Shown: piece after piece, positions 1 through 8,321 of the stretch
Layout: the number at the start of each line of letters is the position of its first letter
Numbering within the stretch: position 1 is the first letter of the stretch
Assembly: GCA_016839945.1 (NCBI GenBank)
Contig: JAEOTE010000054.1
Span: 1-37,691 of the forward strand
DNA: 37,691 nucleotides
DNA from: Candidatus Heimdallarchaeota archaeon
GTDB taxonomy: Archaea; Asgardarchaeota; Heimdallarchaeia; Heimdallarchaeales; Heimdallarchaeaceae
Direction of reading: 5' to 3'
The notes under the pieces: generated by a model
What the model was told of the DNA's origin: nothing
The model's database searches: none
What the model saw: the letters and a program-made list of their open reading frames with translations, nothing else
Made by a program: the position numbers and the translations under genes

Positions 1-664
1 AAATAAAGAATGGCAGATATTTAAACAGTCAATTGATATGGAGAAAATTCTAAGAATTGATACAAAAACATTGACAGCCCATGAATTTAAAGGAAATTCA
101 TTCATCTCACATGTAAGAATTGCTACACATGGGAATGTTTCCTATGATAATACTCATCCTTTTGACAGAGAGTTGTATGACAAAATGTGGGTATTTGCAC
201 ACCATGGACGTTTACGCATTTATCGTCAGATTATTGATAGCTTTGAAGTATTCAAACCAACTGGGGACACTGATTCAGAAGCTGCATTCTGCTCAATTCT
301 GGAAGACATTCGCATTTTAGGACGAAAAGATGAAGGAAAAGAATTAGCGCAAGTGATAGAAAAAAGAGCAATTGAGCTTTCCAAACAAGGGGGAATAAAT
401 TTTCTTCTTTCAAATGGGGATATTATGTACGCATTTTATTCAGGGTATAAGTCTCTATATTATACGACACTAAGACCACCGTTTGAGGAGTACATAAAAG
501 CAGAAGATTATCAAGTTAAATTTTCATTAAAAACTGTAGATCTTGAAAGCCCAATCACTATCTTATCCTCCGCTATTTTAAACAAAGATTTAGATTGGAA
601 AGAATTTGATCAACGAACTCTTTATGTTTTCAAAAATGGAGAAAGAGTAAAGCATGTTTACTAA
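1..664 (+). CDS. Class II glutamine amidotransferase (YafJ-like), 5' end cut by window edge
   Basis: The frame is open back to base 2, so the real start and the nucleophilic Cys2 of this Ntn-hydrolase family lie outside the window; the ATG at 38 is internal. Visible family motifs in order are HVRIATHG, NTHPF, the FAHHG loop and GDTDSEAAF, which match the glutaminase fold of YafJ/GATase_4-type proteins. These proteins release ammonia from glutamine for an unknown acceptor, or act as stand-alone hydrolases. No synthase domain follows; the protein ends about 120 residues after the GDTDSEAAF block, as in short YafJ-like members. It converges on the next gene with only 2 bases between the stop codons. 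The family call is firm; the substrate is unknown. Confidence 0.8.
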   Translation, partial: NKEWQIFKQSIDMEKILRIDTKTLTAHEFKGNSFISHVRIATHGNVSYDNTHPFDRELYDKMWVFAHHGRLRIYRQIIDSFEVFKPTGDTDSEAAFCSILEDIRILGRKDEGKELAQVIEKRAIELSKQGGINFLLSNGDIMYAFYSGYKSLYYTTLRPPFEEYIKAEDYQVKFSLKTVDLESPITILSSAILNKDLDWKEFDQRTLYVFKNGERVKHVY

Positions 665-666
665 TT

Positions 667-1530
667 TCAATCTTCTATTTTCAAATATTTTCTAACAAAC
701 TTAGTCATTTCAGCTGAATGAGTTGCTTTGTTAGTTTCCATCTCAAAATACTCTGAATTTTTAATTCTATCATGTATTTGTTTTGATAATTGGGCAGTAT
801 GCATTTTATCAGTTTCCATACCAAGAACAACAACTTTGTTGTCCATTTTTTCATATAAATCCCAAATTTTTATGAAGCAAGTTCTTTTTGCAACTGCTCT
901 CCATTTCTTAGGATTAGCCTCTTCTAAGACACGGATATATTTCGCTGCCTGTGCAGGATCTTCACTTTTGAATTTCCTAACCCACCATCTCCAGATAGGT
1001 TTTGTAAAATAAAACAAAAAAGTAGGCAAAACATGCATTATATAGCGGGTTGTTGGTGGCATATTGAATTGATATACAGGACCTATAAGGAATGTTATTA
1101 AGGGATCCAGTTTTTTATTTGCCAAAACATCTGCTATTATTAGAGTACTGTAGGAAGAAGTGATAACTGCTAATTTCTCTTGGGGAATTTTTAGATACTC
1201 AACTACTTCTTTGATATCTGAACCCATTCTATCTAAATCGTTTTTTAGTCGCTTTCCTTTCGCAGGTCTGAAAGATCCTTTCTCTCTGCTTTCAATATAA
1301 AGAATGTTGAAGTCTTTGCTAGCTTCCATCAACATATCATCCCAACCAGGAACAACTGTTCCCCAACCTGGAATTAATAAAAATGTGTAACCATTGAATG
1401 TATTTTTTTCAGCTTTAGTTTGTAAGATTTTCACTTCTGAACCATCTGACATTTGAATATAGCTTTCTTCTGCTATTTTCTCATATTCAGTAACCATGTA
1501 TTCACTCAAAGCGCTAGTTGATTTAGTCAT
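667..1530 (-). CDS. Alpha/beta hydrolase with altered nucleophile elbow
   Basis: 287 residues, ATG start. The fold is suggested by the oxyanion-side motif LLIPGWG (about 51-57), an elbow at residues 124-128 reading T-S-S-Y-S, an acid in METD (D241) and a late histidine in ATHS (H271). In canonical enzymes the elbow is G-x-S-x-G; here both glycines are replaced (T124, S128) although the central S126 remains. It is a paralog of the protein at 4997-5956, which keeps GSSYG; both share an IESREK motif after a core strand. A TATA-like TTTTAAAG lies at about 1548-1560. Predicted as a serine hydrolase, or a degenerate relative, of unknown substrate. Confidence 0.7.
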   Translation of the reverse strand: MTKSTSALSEYMVTEYEKIAEESYIQMSDGSEVKILQTKAEKNTFNGYTFLLIPGWGTVVPGWDDMLMEASKDFNILYIESREKGSFRPAKGKRLKNDLDRMGSDIKEVVEYLKIPQEKLAVITSSYSTLIIADVLANKKLDPLITFLIGPVYQFNMPPTTRYIMHVLPTFLFYFTKPIWRWWVRKFKSEDPAQAAKYIRVLEEANPKKWRAVAKRTCFIKIWDLYEKMDNKVVVLGMETDKMHTAQLSKQIHDRIKNSEYFEMETNKATHSAEMTKFVRKYLKIED

Positions 1531-1638
1531 CTCTGAAGCGAAAACAGAATTTTACTTTAAAATAATTGTTGTATGAGTGTTATTTAAATGAAATTATTAA
1601 GAAATTGGCATCTAGAAGTCTAATACTCACAGAATATT

Positions 1639-3216
1639 TCAGGATTCTTCTTTCCTAATGATTTCTCTTTTCTTAACTTCTTTTGGAGGTTCAGGCATTT
1701 CCTTAATTTCGGATAATTTTTTTTCTGTTTCCACTTTTCGGTAAAATGATTTGGAAAGCTTGATTTTTCTTAAAGTTTCTTTAATTTCTTCATTAGATTT
1801 TCTTTGATACTCACCCCAATCTTCTGAATAAATTCCTTGTTTTTTAGCAAGATCTACCTCAAAGTTTTCCAAAATTTGTTTTGTATTAAAAACTGACATT
1901 TTGTTAACAATATATACACAATTATCAATAATCTTCCATATTAAAGTTCGAATTTTCTCACTTAATGTCTCTTTATCTACATTTTGGACAAGAGTGTCAG
2001 TTAAATTTGTTATTGTTTGTTTTAGTGATTTTAGGGTCTGTTTATCCAGATATTCTGGAATATTTGAAGCAATTAAATTAGTTTCAGAAAGAGTTCGAGT
2101 AAGTTGTCCTTCTAAAAGAACTGTGCTCTTTGCAAATTTTCTGACTTCAAATCTCTTAACAAGGCTTTGAAGTGCTTTAGTAGAATTTCTTACGTCAATT
2201 TTGGTTTCGTTTTGGAAGTAAGCTAATATCTTCTTGTTTATTGATACACTCTCTTTGACAAATTTATCGGAATATTTCTGGCTTGTGAGTTCATTAAGAG
2301 CTTTTTCTACTATACTTAATATCTCAACATCTTTATTTTCCAATTTCATGAGAAAATAGGCTAATTCTAGCTGCGAATAATATGGAGCTGTTTCTATCTC
2401 ACTTTTAAATAATTTCTCAACTTCTTTCTTTATTTCTACATCAATTTGATCAAGTGCATCAGATGTATCGAGTAGATGCAAAAATCTAAGTAGATCTGTT
2501 AAACTTAATTCCTCTGATACTTTTTTGTCGCTAATAATTTCAAGTATAATTTCGCTAATCATTACATTACTTGATAGATGTTCAGAACCAAGAATAGACC
2601 ATAAATCAGACAACATAGCTAATTTATTCATCTGATCTTCATCTTCCTCAAAATGTCTAAGAAATCTTTCAACAAGTAATATCTCGTGAGAATATATCTG
2701 TCTAAAAGGTTGATATTTATTCAAGACTTTGGGAAGTTCTGGAGAGTAATGGCCATCACTTACATATTCATTGATTTGTGCTTCTGATTTCTCATTACCA
2801 CTCAAATAGCTCTCGAAAAGTTTTTCACTCATCTCAATTGGTACTTCTGAACCGGTTATTTGTGCTTCATATAGAATGCTAGTTGATAGCTTAATGATTA
2901 ATCCTTCAATCCTATCAATCTTATTAATTATGACATCATGATCTTTTGATAGCTTTTGAACTCCCTTTAAAATCATGATATCAATTTCTTTACCTTTAAC
3001 TCCATATGGTCCAAGTTCTTCCTTAAGAATTTCTCTAAATTCTTCTAAATTCTCTGCTGTAACTAGTTCTTCCTCTATATCTTTGTTGAGTTTCTTCTTG
3101 AATTTACTTTTTATTCTTTTGTAAAGGAAATCAGCAGCTGATTGTCCTCCTAAACGTTTAACCATTTCAACAAGAATACCTAATATGAATGTTCCAACAG
3201 TTATAGGGATGAACAT
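1639..3216 (-). CDS. Unknown 525-residue protein with N-terminal membrane segment and helical body
   Basis: I do not recognise this family. The first ~20 residues are hydrophobic (IPITVGTFILGILVEMV) and look like a single membrane anchor, followed by a basic KRIKSKFKKKLNK stretch and then a long, highly charged, almost wholly helical region. The last ~30 residues are rich in Glu/Lys/Pro. There is no Walker, zinc or catalytic motif that I can see. The ATG at 3216 is preferred; a TTG three codons upstream (3225) is in frame. A TATA-like ATTTAA lies at about 3246-3252, so the gene is probably transcribed separately from the PadR/HAAS pair upstream of it. A membrane-tethered scaffold is possible but only a guess. 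Confidence 0.6.
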   Translation of the reverse strand: MFIPITVGTFILGILVEMVKRLGGQSAADFLYKRIKSKFKKKLNKDIEEELVTAENLEEFREILKEELGPYGVKGKEIDIMILKGVQKLSKDHDVIINKIDRIEGLIIKLSTSILYEAQITGSEVPIEMSEKLFESYLSGNEKSEAQINEYVSDGHYSPELPKVLNKYQPFRQIYSHEILLVERFLRHFEEDEDQMNKLAMLSDLWSILGSEHLSSNVMISEIILEIISDKKVSEELSLTDLLRFLHLLDTSDALDQIDVEIKKEVEKLFKSEIETAPYYSQLELAYFLMKLENKDVEILSIVEKALNELTSQKYSDKFVKESVSINKKILAYFQNETKIDVRNSTKALQSLVKRFEVRKFAKSTVLLEGQLTRTLSETNLIASNIPEYLDKQTLKSLKQTITNLTDTLVQNVDKETLSEKIRTLIWKIIDNCVYIVNKMSVFNTKQILENFEVDLAKKQGIYSEDWGEYQRKSNEEIKETLRKIKLSKSFYRKVETEKKLSEIKEMPEPPKEVKKREIIRKEES

Positions 3217-3267
3217 AACTTTCAATAGAAATACTAAGTTAATGATATTTAATTTTGTTTAAAGTAT

Positions 3268-3288
3268 TAAAAAAAAAGAAAAAAAAGA
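3268..3288 (-). terminator. Oligo-T run after the HAAS membrane gene
   Basis: Read on the minus strand this is a near-continuous T run directly after the stop at 3295. Archaeal transcription commonly ends at such runs. It separates the PadR/HAAS pair from the unknown gene downstream. Confidence 0.45.
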
Positions 3289-3294
3289 GAATAC

Positions 3295-4344
3295 TTAGGA
3301 AATTCTTAATTGTTCTTCTGAGAAACCTTTGAACTCCAATCTGATTATTTTAGATATTTCTGTAATCATTCCTATTGCTGTTGCTACACATACAAAAACA
3401 ACTCCAATTAATATGTAAAGTCCAATGTCTGCTCCAGGGAATGAAGTTAATAGTGGATCTTTGAGTATAGCAGTGTTATATTGTAGCTGTAGGAATAGAG
3501 CTATGATTAAGCTTTGAGGAACCAAATACAATCCTAAGAATAACTGTTGAAGTCGAAGATGATCTCCAATCAAAGCTTGAGAAAATCTAATGAAACCTGA
3601 AATAACCAGTATTCCTCCAAAATATCTTATCCATGGAACAAGAAGTGTCATATCAAAGACATAGTAGGGTGTATAGTTAAAGAATGGGAAGAATATCAGT
3701 AGAAAACCAAAACTCAATCCCAAAATCCCTTCAATAAGAAAACCACCTTGACTTGAAATTACTCGTTTTGGTTTCTTTGGTTTAGCAGGTTTCTTAATTT
3801 TTGGTTCTTTTATTGCTGTAATCCTTTCTACTCTAAGATCTTTAGGTAGAAAACCATGCATAGACAATTGAACAAATACTAAGCTTATTGCTGCAAATCC
3901 TATTGCAAAGCCAGTAAACATTCCTTCAAACATTTGTGCTATAACTTGTCCAGCTTGACCTTTTCCAACAGTAAATGCCATTGTTATTAAGTTCACAAAG
4001 AAAACAAGAACACCAACTATTATCAATGATTTATAGTACCAAGGCCATAATTCTTCAGTGATATAGAATTTTGGTTTACCTCGTTTTCTGTACTCTTTAG
4101 CAATCTTACGGGGATTACCCATTTGATCAATTGCCTCTCGTACATGTTGTACTTGGGGGTCTTCACTCTGGGCAAGTTCTGATGCCTTATCCCAAATGTG
4201 ACTTTCTAATTCCTCTAGAACATCCTTTAGTTCTTCAGCATTAGTCTTTAACCAAATTGGTAGTTTTTTGGTTACTTCATCTAAGAATTGTTTTACTAAC
4301 AAGAACTCATCAATAAGTTCATCATCACTAATTCTTTTACTCAT
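3295..4344 (-). CDS. HAAS-type domain membrane protein paired with PadR
   Basis: 349 residues from ATG 4344; an ATG two codons earlier (4350) is possible, but the GAGGT site at about 4352-4356 spaces better to 4344. Residues ~5-90 form a helical domain with the pattern seen in HAAS/permease-prefix domains: two helices, then an AIDQMGNPRKIAKEY segment. These domains typically sit beside PadR regulators. Six hydrophobic segments follow, near 107-128, 140-163, 203-224, 236-254, 267-288 and 308-330, with a Lys/Pro-rich cytoplasmic loop (about 180-197). The PadR gene ends 10 bases upstream and its stop overlaps the ribosome binding site, so the two are co-transcribed. It is probably a membrane partner of the regulator; any transported or sensed substrate is unknown. 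Confidence 0.7.
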   Translation of the reverse strand: MSKRISDDELIDEFLLVKQFLDEVTKKLPIWLKTNAEELKDVLEELESHIWDKASELAQSEDPQVQHVREAIDQMGNPRKIAKEYRKRGKPKFYITEELWPWYYKSLIIVGVLVFFVNLITMAFTVGKGQAGQVIAQMFEGMFTGFAIGFAAISLVFVQLSMHGFLPKDLRVERITAIKEPKIKKPAKPKKPKRVISSQGGFLIEGILGLSFGFLLIFFPFFNYTPYYVFDMTLLVPWIRYFGGILVISGFIRFSQALIGDHLRLQQLFLGLYLVPQSLIIALFLQLQYNTAILKDPLLTSFPGADIGLYILIGVVFVCVATAIGMITEISKIIRLEFKGFSEEQLRIS

Positions 4345-4354
4345 TTTCATTACC

Positions 4355-4876
4355 TCACTTTGCTAATCCTTCTATATTGAGTCCGCATATGTTGCAGAAC
4401 TTGATATCCTCCTCTTGTGGAATTTTATTTGCACAATTGGGGCAATACAAAAATTTCTTTTCAGGAAGTTTAACTTCTACTTCCATTAGAGGGGAAATTG
4501 CTTCAAGAAGCTTGGAAAAGAATCCCATCATGTGATTGTATAATCTGATTCCTTCCTCTGTTAATTTGTAATATTTGCGAGGACGACCACCGGATTCTTT
4601 CCTTTCTGATGTCAATAATCCGTCTCTCTCCAGTTTTCTAAGAATTGGATAAAGTGTGCCTTCCTCTATTACTAATATCTTCTTTGTTTCAGCTTCTAGT
4701 TCTTTTAACAACTGATATCCATATATCCCGTCTTTAAGATGACGTTTAACAATAGATAATGCAGACAAGGTAGAAATACCACGTAGTAACTCTGATTCAA
4801 AACTCTCAACATAGGATCGGAATTGTTCTGAGCCAATCAAGGCTTCAGGACGGTATGTTTTTATGTTTCTGAACAC
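4355..4876 (-). CDS. PadR-family transcriptional regulator with C-terminal zinc ribbon
   Basis: 173 residues. The GTG start is supported by AGGTGA seven bases upstream. Residues ~31-110 are a PadR winged helix: YGYQLLKEL, then EGTLYPILRKLERDGLL, then the wing SGGRPRKYYKLTEEG. PadR proteins usually dimerise through a C-terminal helix and repress membrane-protein genes next to them. Here residues 145-164 add a zinc ribbon with C145-x2-C148 and C161-x2-C164, an uncommon extension for this family. The gene leads the HAAS membrane protein gene. A perfect inverted repeat overlapping its TATA box (4919-4939) suggests that it controls its own operon. Confidence 0.88.
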   Translation of the reverse strand: MFRNIKTYRPEALIGSEQFRSYVESFESELLRGISTLSALSIVKRHLKDGIYGYQLLKELEAETKKILVIEEGTLYPILRKLERDGLLTSERKESGGRPRKYYKLTEEGIRLYNHMMGFFSKLLEAISPLMEVEVKLPEKKFLYCPNCANKIPQEEDIKFCNICGLNIEGLAK

Positions 4877-4918
4877 TTTTTTTCACCTTTTTATTGTGTG
4901 TAATTTACCTTTCTACCA

Positions 4919-4939
4919 ATACTATAACACATATAGTAT
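4919..4939 (-). promoter_or_regulatory. Perfect inverted repeat overlapping the PadR promoter
   Basis: ATACTATA, five bases (ACACA), TATAGTAT: two perfect 8-base arms. On the minus strand the upstream arm runs into the TATA-like TTATATAC at about 4935-4942. The PadR start codon is about 43 bases past the repeat. Position and symmetry fit an autoregulatory operator. Confidence 0.6.
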
Positions 4940-4996
4940 ATAAGCCTTACCATATACGATTTAGTTTAATTAACATAGATTAAAGTCTCTCTACTC

Positions 4997-5956
4997 TCAA
5001 TCTAAAGGAATTTCAAAAATTTTTAAAGGAGGGGGAATTGAGTCAATATCTTCAAAACTTGAAAAGATATTTGCTATGATTCCAAAGAAATGTTCTCTTT
5101 CTTCGTCTGATACTCCTGTTATTAAAAGCTTACAATTTGGAATTGATTTTACATAGTGATAATATTCTTCACTTTTATGTAAATTATCTGCAGGACCATG
5201 GCAGATTACAACATTATTTTTGATTTTTGGCAACTCATTGATAATGTTAAAATCTCTAATATGCATTGAACTCTTCCTAAACTTCCAAGGTTCAGCTTCC
5301 TTGATGAAAATCAGAATTTTATCTCTTTGAGTGACATTCTTAGGGTCAGGTAAGAAAGTATGAGCTAAAATCATTCTTATTATCCCTAAAACAAATGGAG
5401 GAGTTATAGGATTAATAACATAAGTGAGAAATTTAGCGTAATCCCATCTTATTATTGGATCATAGAGAATTGAAACATCTGGGTTGAAGTAATTATTAAT
5501 CAATCCTTGTAGAATCATAGCTCCACCGTAACTTGATCCTGCAATGTTATACTTTCTCTTATCAATTTCAATATGTTCTAAGACAACCTTAATGTCTTTA
5601 GCTAGCTGATCAATCTTGAAATTCGCTTTTCTTCCTCTCTCAATTCGACTAGATTTTTTTTCTCTTGATTCTATAAAATAATATTCTGTTGTGTTATGAT
5701 TTGGTATGTGAAAATCTTTCCATATTTGAGGTGGACTAAAAAAACCAGAGACAAATACAAAGGGTTTCTTTACAGTTGGTTTTTCAGGTTTATAGTGGAA
5801 AACTCTAATCTCTCCTCCTTCTACAGGGACATAGAAACTCTCACTTACTCCCTCCTCATAAAAAACTGGTACATCTTTTTTTCCTTTATCTAATAAATCT
5901 CTTACAGCTTTTTTTTGTTCATTAGATAGTTCAAATATGTTATTTTCTGATGACAT
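4997..5956 (-). CDS. Alpha/beta hydrolase with canonical GSSYG elbow
   Basis: 319 residues. The strand-and-elbow motif IAGSSYGGA places the nucleophile at S142; D257 (GPAD) and H289 (REHFF) fit the acid and base. A hydrophobic FVFVSGFF stretch near residue 70 is the expected HG-type strand. It is a paralog of the hydrolase at 667-1530, sharing IESREK and the following basic helix, but keeps the elbow glycines. Its ATG directly abuts the stop of the M23-like gene (5957) with a GGGGAT ribosome site inside that gene, so it is the third gene of an operon with the two M23-like proteins. No signal peptide is seen. Substrate unknown. Confidence 0.75.
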   Translation of the reverse strand: MSSENNIFELSNEQKKAVRDLLDKGKKDVPVFYEEGVSESFYVPVEGGEIRVFHYKPEKPTVKKPFVFVSGFFSPPQIWKDFHIPNHNTTEYYFIESREKKSSRIERGRKANFKIDQLAKDIKVVLEHIEIDKRKYNIAGSSYGGAMILQGLINNYFNPDVSILYDPIIRWDYAKFLTYVINPITPPFVLGIIRMILAHTFLPDPKNVTQRDKILIFIKEAEPWKFRKSSMHIRDFNIINELPKIKNNVVICHGPADNLHKSEEYYHYVKSIPNCKLLITGVSDEEREHFFGIIANIFSSFEDIDSIPPPLKIFEIPLD

Positions 5957-6604
5957 TTAATCATCCCCTGGATAACACAATTTCCAATCTGGATGGAATG
6001 AATGAATCATTTCCATTATCTCTTTATATCCCTCTTCGGAAAAATATTTCTTTGGACAGCTTCTTTCCCCTTCTTCTATTACTTCAAAATGAATATGAGC
6101 TCCTTCATCTGCAAGTAGAAATCTTGCTATTTCTTGTCCTTGCTCAACCCAGTCCCCTTTTTTAACTTTGATCATCTGAAGTTGCATCTCTAAATCCTTT
6201 TCATTGTGTGACCACGATTCAAAACTATAATTTAAGACTACAGTTAAATTGTATCGAATATTAATGCCAACTTTGTACCTCCTTTCACCATCAAATTCTC
6301 GCCAATTTGATGCAATAATTCTGCCAGGAGCAGCAGCATTTACCCTTGAATTATTCTTGAGATAATAATGAATTCCTTGATGTTTAAATCCCCAGGGGCA
6401 ACTATTTGAATCACTATATCCTACATCAAATGCATAAACATCAGACCTATTTTCATAAATTACGTCCATATAATTAAGATGATTTGAAAGATAACGATCA
6501 CCTGGATTGAAAGTTATTCTATCCCAGAATAGATATAATATTGTTGCTCCAGAACTTACTCCTGCTATAAGTACAATGATTAGAATCACTTTGAGTTTTC
6601 CCAT
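5957..6604 (-). CDS. M23-like (LytM fold) protein, copy B, with one zinc ligand changed
   Basis: 215 residues from the ATG at 6604, chosen because MGKLKVILII aligns exactly with the start of copy A and lies just past that gene's stop. One N-terminal membrane segment (about 4-27) anchors an extracytoplasmic domain. M23-like elements are WGFKHQGIH (75-79 region), AAPGRI, the barrel-sandwich turn VKKGDWVEQGQEIA and AHIHFEV (H170, H172). The usual H-x3-D zinc pair is H75-x3-H79 here: Asp has become His. The family's second catalytic motif Y-x-H-L is not evident. Three cysteines (near 69, 183 and 210) are shared with copy A. It may bind zinc differently or be a non-enzymatic binding domain. Confidence 0.72.
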   Translation of the reverse strand: MGKLKVILIIVLIAGVSSGATILYLFWDRITFNPGDRYLSNHLNYMDVIYENRSDVYAFDVGYSDSNSCPWGFKHQGIHYYLKNNSRVNAAAPGRIIASNWREFDGERRYKVGINIRYNLTVVLNYSFESWSHNEKDLEMQLQMIKVKKGDWVEQGQEIARFLLADEGAHIHFEVIEEGERSCPKKYFSEEGYKEIMEMIHSFHPDWKLCYPGDD

Positions 6605-6606
6605 GT

Positions 6607-7260
6607 TTAACCATCTTCTGGATAGCACAATTCCCATCCTGGATTATATGAATGTATCATCTCCATTATCTCAGTATATCCCGATGTGGAGAAATATTTT
6701 TGGGGGCAGCTCCTTTCTCCTCCTTCAATAACATCAAAATGAATATGTGCCCCTCCATTAACATATAGAAATCTTGCAATTTCTTGCCCTATTTCTACCC
6801 AGTCTCCAACCTGTACCTTGAACATAGCAAGTTGTTTATCTTTGTCGACTTCTGTTGTAGTCCAGGGTTCAAAATTATATCCAATTTCTACAGTTTTATT
6901 GAATCTGATCCAAATTCTGGCATGGAATCTATTCTCTACTCCCTCTCCATAATCTTTCCATTCTATCTTTTCTACTCTTCCAGGTGTTGCAGCAAGAACT
7001 TTAGTATTGTTAAGTAGGAAGTAATCTATTCCTTGATGTTTAAATCCCCAGGGGCAACTATCAGTCTCACTATAACCTTCATTAAAAGCATAAATATCAG
7101 ACCTGTTTTCATAAATCACATCCATATAATTAAGATGATTTGAAGGATAACGATTTCCGGCATTGAAGGTCAACTTACCCCAAAAGAAATAAAGAGCAGT
7201 AGCACCAACACCAGCACCTACTATTAGTAAGATAATTAAGATTACCTTGAGCTTTCCCAT
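6607..7260 (-). CDS. M23-like (LytM fold) protein, copy A, zinc ligands intact
   Basis: 217 residues: one N-terminal membrane segment (about 4-27), then an external domain with H75-x3-D79 (KHQGID), ATPGRV, the turn VQVGDWVEIGQEIA and GAHIHFDV (H172, H174). These match the zinc site of M23 peptidases, which cut glycine-containing cross-links in bacterial walls; an archaeal host would have no murein, so the target is unclear. The family's Y-x-H-L His is not seen (the segment reads GYNFEPW). A TATA-like TTTTAAAC at about 7282-7292 fits leaderless transcription. It is first in an operon with copy B (gap 2 bases) and a hydrolase (gap 0), and copy B arose from it by tandem duplication or vice versa. 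Confidence 0.75.
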   Translation of the reverse strand: MGKLKVILIILLIVGAGVGATALYFFWGKLTFNAGNRYPSNHLNYMDVIYENRSDIYAFNEGYSETDSCPWGFKHQGIDYFLLNNTKVLAATPGRVEKIEWKDYGEGVENRFHARIWIRFNKTVEIGYNFEPWTTTEVDKDKQLAMFKVQVGDWVEIGQEIARFLYVNGGAHIHFDVIEGGERSCPQKYFSTSGYTEIMEMIHSYNPGWELCYPEDG

Positions 7261-7293
7261 TACTATGCATATTAGAAAGATGGTTTAAAAGTT

Positions 7294-8193
7294 TTAAGCA
7301 TAGAATTTCTGAAGGTCATCTACAATGGCTTTTATTATGTTCCTGTCAGAAAAATAGCAAGCATGACTCATAGGGTTCCAACCTTTTAGAATACCTCCAG
7401 AGAAAACCTCTTTATCAATAATCATTGGATATTCGTTCTTTCTAGCATTCTCACATCTTTTAGCATATTCTTCGTTAATAACACCTATTGGATAGGCTAT
7501 ATAATCGCTTTTGTTGTAGAAATTCACCCATTTATTAACTTCAATTGGTTTTCCAAACTTTGGGTTAGAGAATAGAAGAGTTACTAAAGGTAAAGGATTT
7601 CCTAATGTATAAAGAAATCTCAGTGTTTCTCCTCTTTCTAATGGGGTTTTTGTTTCCTTAAAGGAAGCAGTATTTCTAGAATCTTGAAGATATGATAGAA
7701 AATAGTAGGTAATAATAGCTCCTAAACTATGAGCAAACATTATCAGATTAACATTACCTCCTAATTCTGAAGCATGTTTCTTAAGCTCATCTAGAAACTT
7801 AGTATTAACCTTTTCAAACAGAGACTCATTGTTTTCTTTGTATAACAAGTACATTATAGGATAGCCAAAACAATCAAATAGAAAGGATTTAACTCCACTC
7901 CAACCAGGAACAGATTTCTTAAAGAAGATCGATTTTTTCTGATTTCTAGCTCCCATCTCATACTTCTCTTTCAATTCCTCTAAAGTAGGATCCATGAACT
8001 CAGACCATTTCAAGTCCTTAACAACCACTTTATCCTTAAGATATTCAATTTTGTTGACTTGTTTTAGTAGTTTATTTTTACACTTAGCAAACTCTTGATC
8101 AAAATATGTATATTCTAGGTCATTGGTATCCTGATTGAATTCTTTTATCATTACACCATGAGTAACTAAAATCAATGTTTTTTCATTGTTCAT
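7294..8193 (-). CDS. Lipase-like alpha/beta hydrolase
   Basis: 299 residues with a textbook order of motifs: VTHG near the N terminus (H12, G13), the elbow AHSLG (S156, Ala in place of the first Gly as in many lipases), D230 in NKSDY and H277 in MSHACYF. The spacing of triad residues fits a lipase or esterase-type serine hydrolase. No signal peptide or membrane segment is evident, so it probably acts in the cytoplasm. It is distinct in sequence from the two alpha/beta hydrolases at 667 and 4997. It runs in the same direction as the M23-like operon but ends downstream of that operon's promoter. Substrate unknown. Confidence 0.75.
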   Translation of the reverse strand: MNNEKTLILVTHGVMIKEFNQDTNDLEYTYFDQEFAKCKNKLLKQVNKIEYLKDKVVVKDLKWSEFMDPTLEELKEKYEMGARNQKKSIFFKKSVPGWSGVKSFLFDCFGYPIMYLLYKENNESLFEKVNTKFLDELKKHASELGGNVNLIMFAHSLGAIITYYFLSYLQDSRNTASFKETKTPLERGETLRFLYTLGNPLPLVTLLFSNPKFGKPIEVNKWVNFYNKSDYIAYPIGVINEEYAKRCENARKNEYPMIIDKEVFSGGILKGWNPMSHACYFSDRNIIKAIVDDLQKFYA

Positions 8194-8321
8194 GTTTTAC
8201 CACTCTCTTAAGAAAAACACATTAAAAACTATTTTCAAACTTAAAAATATTGTTGAAACTTCGATACCCTAAAATATTTTAGATTGTGTTCCGTATGTTT
8301 CTTATCTATAGGTGAAAATTC

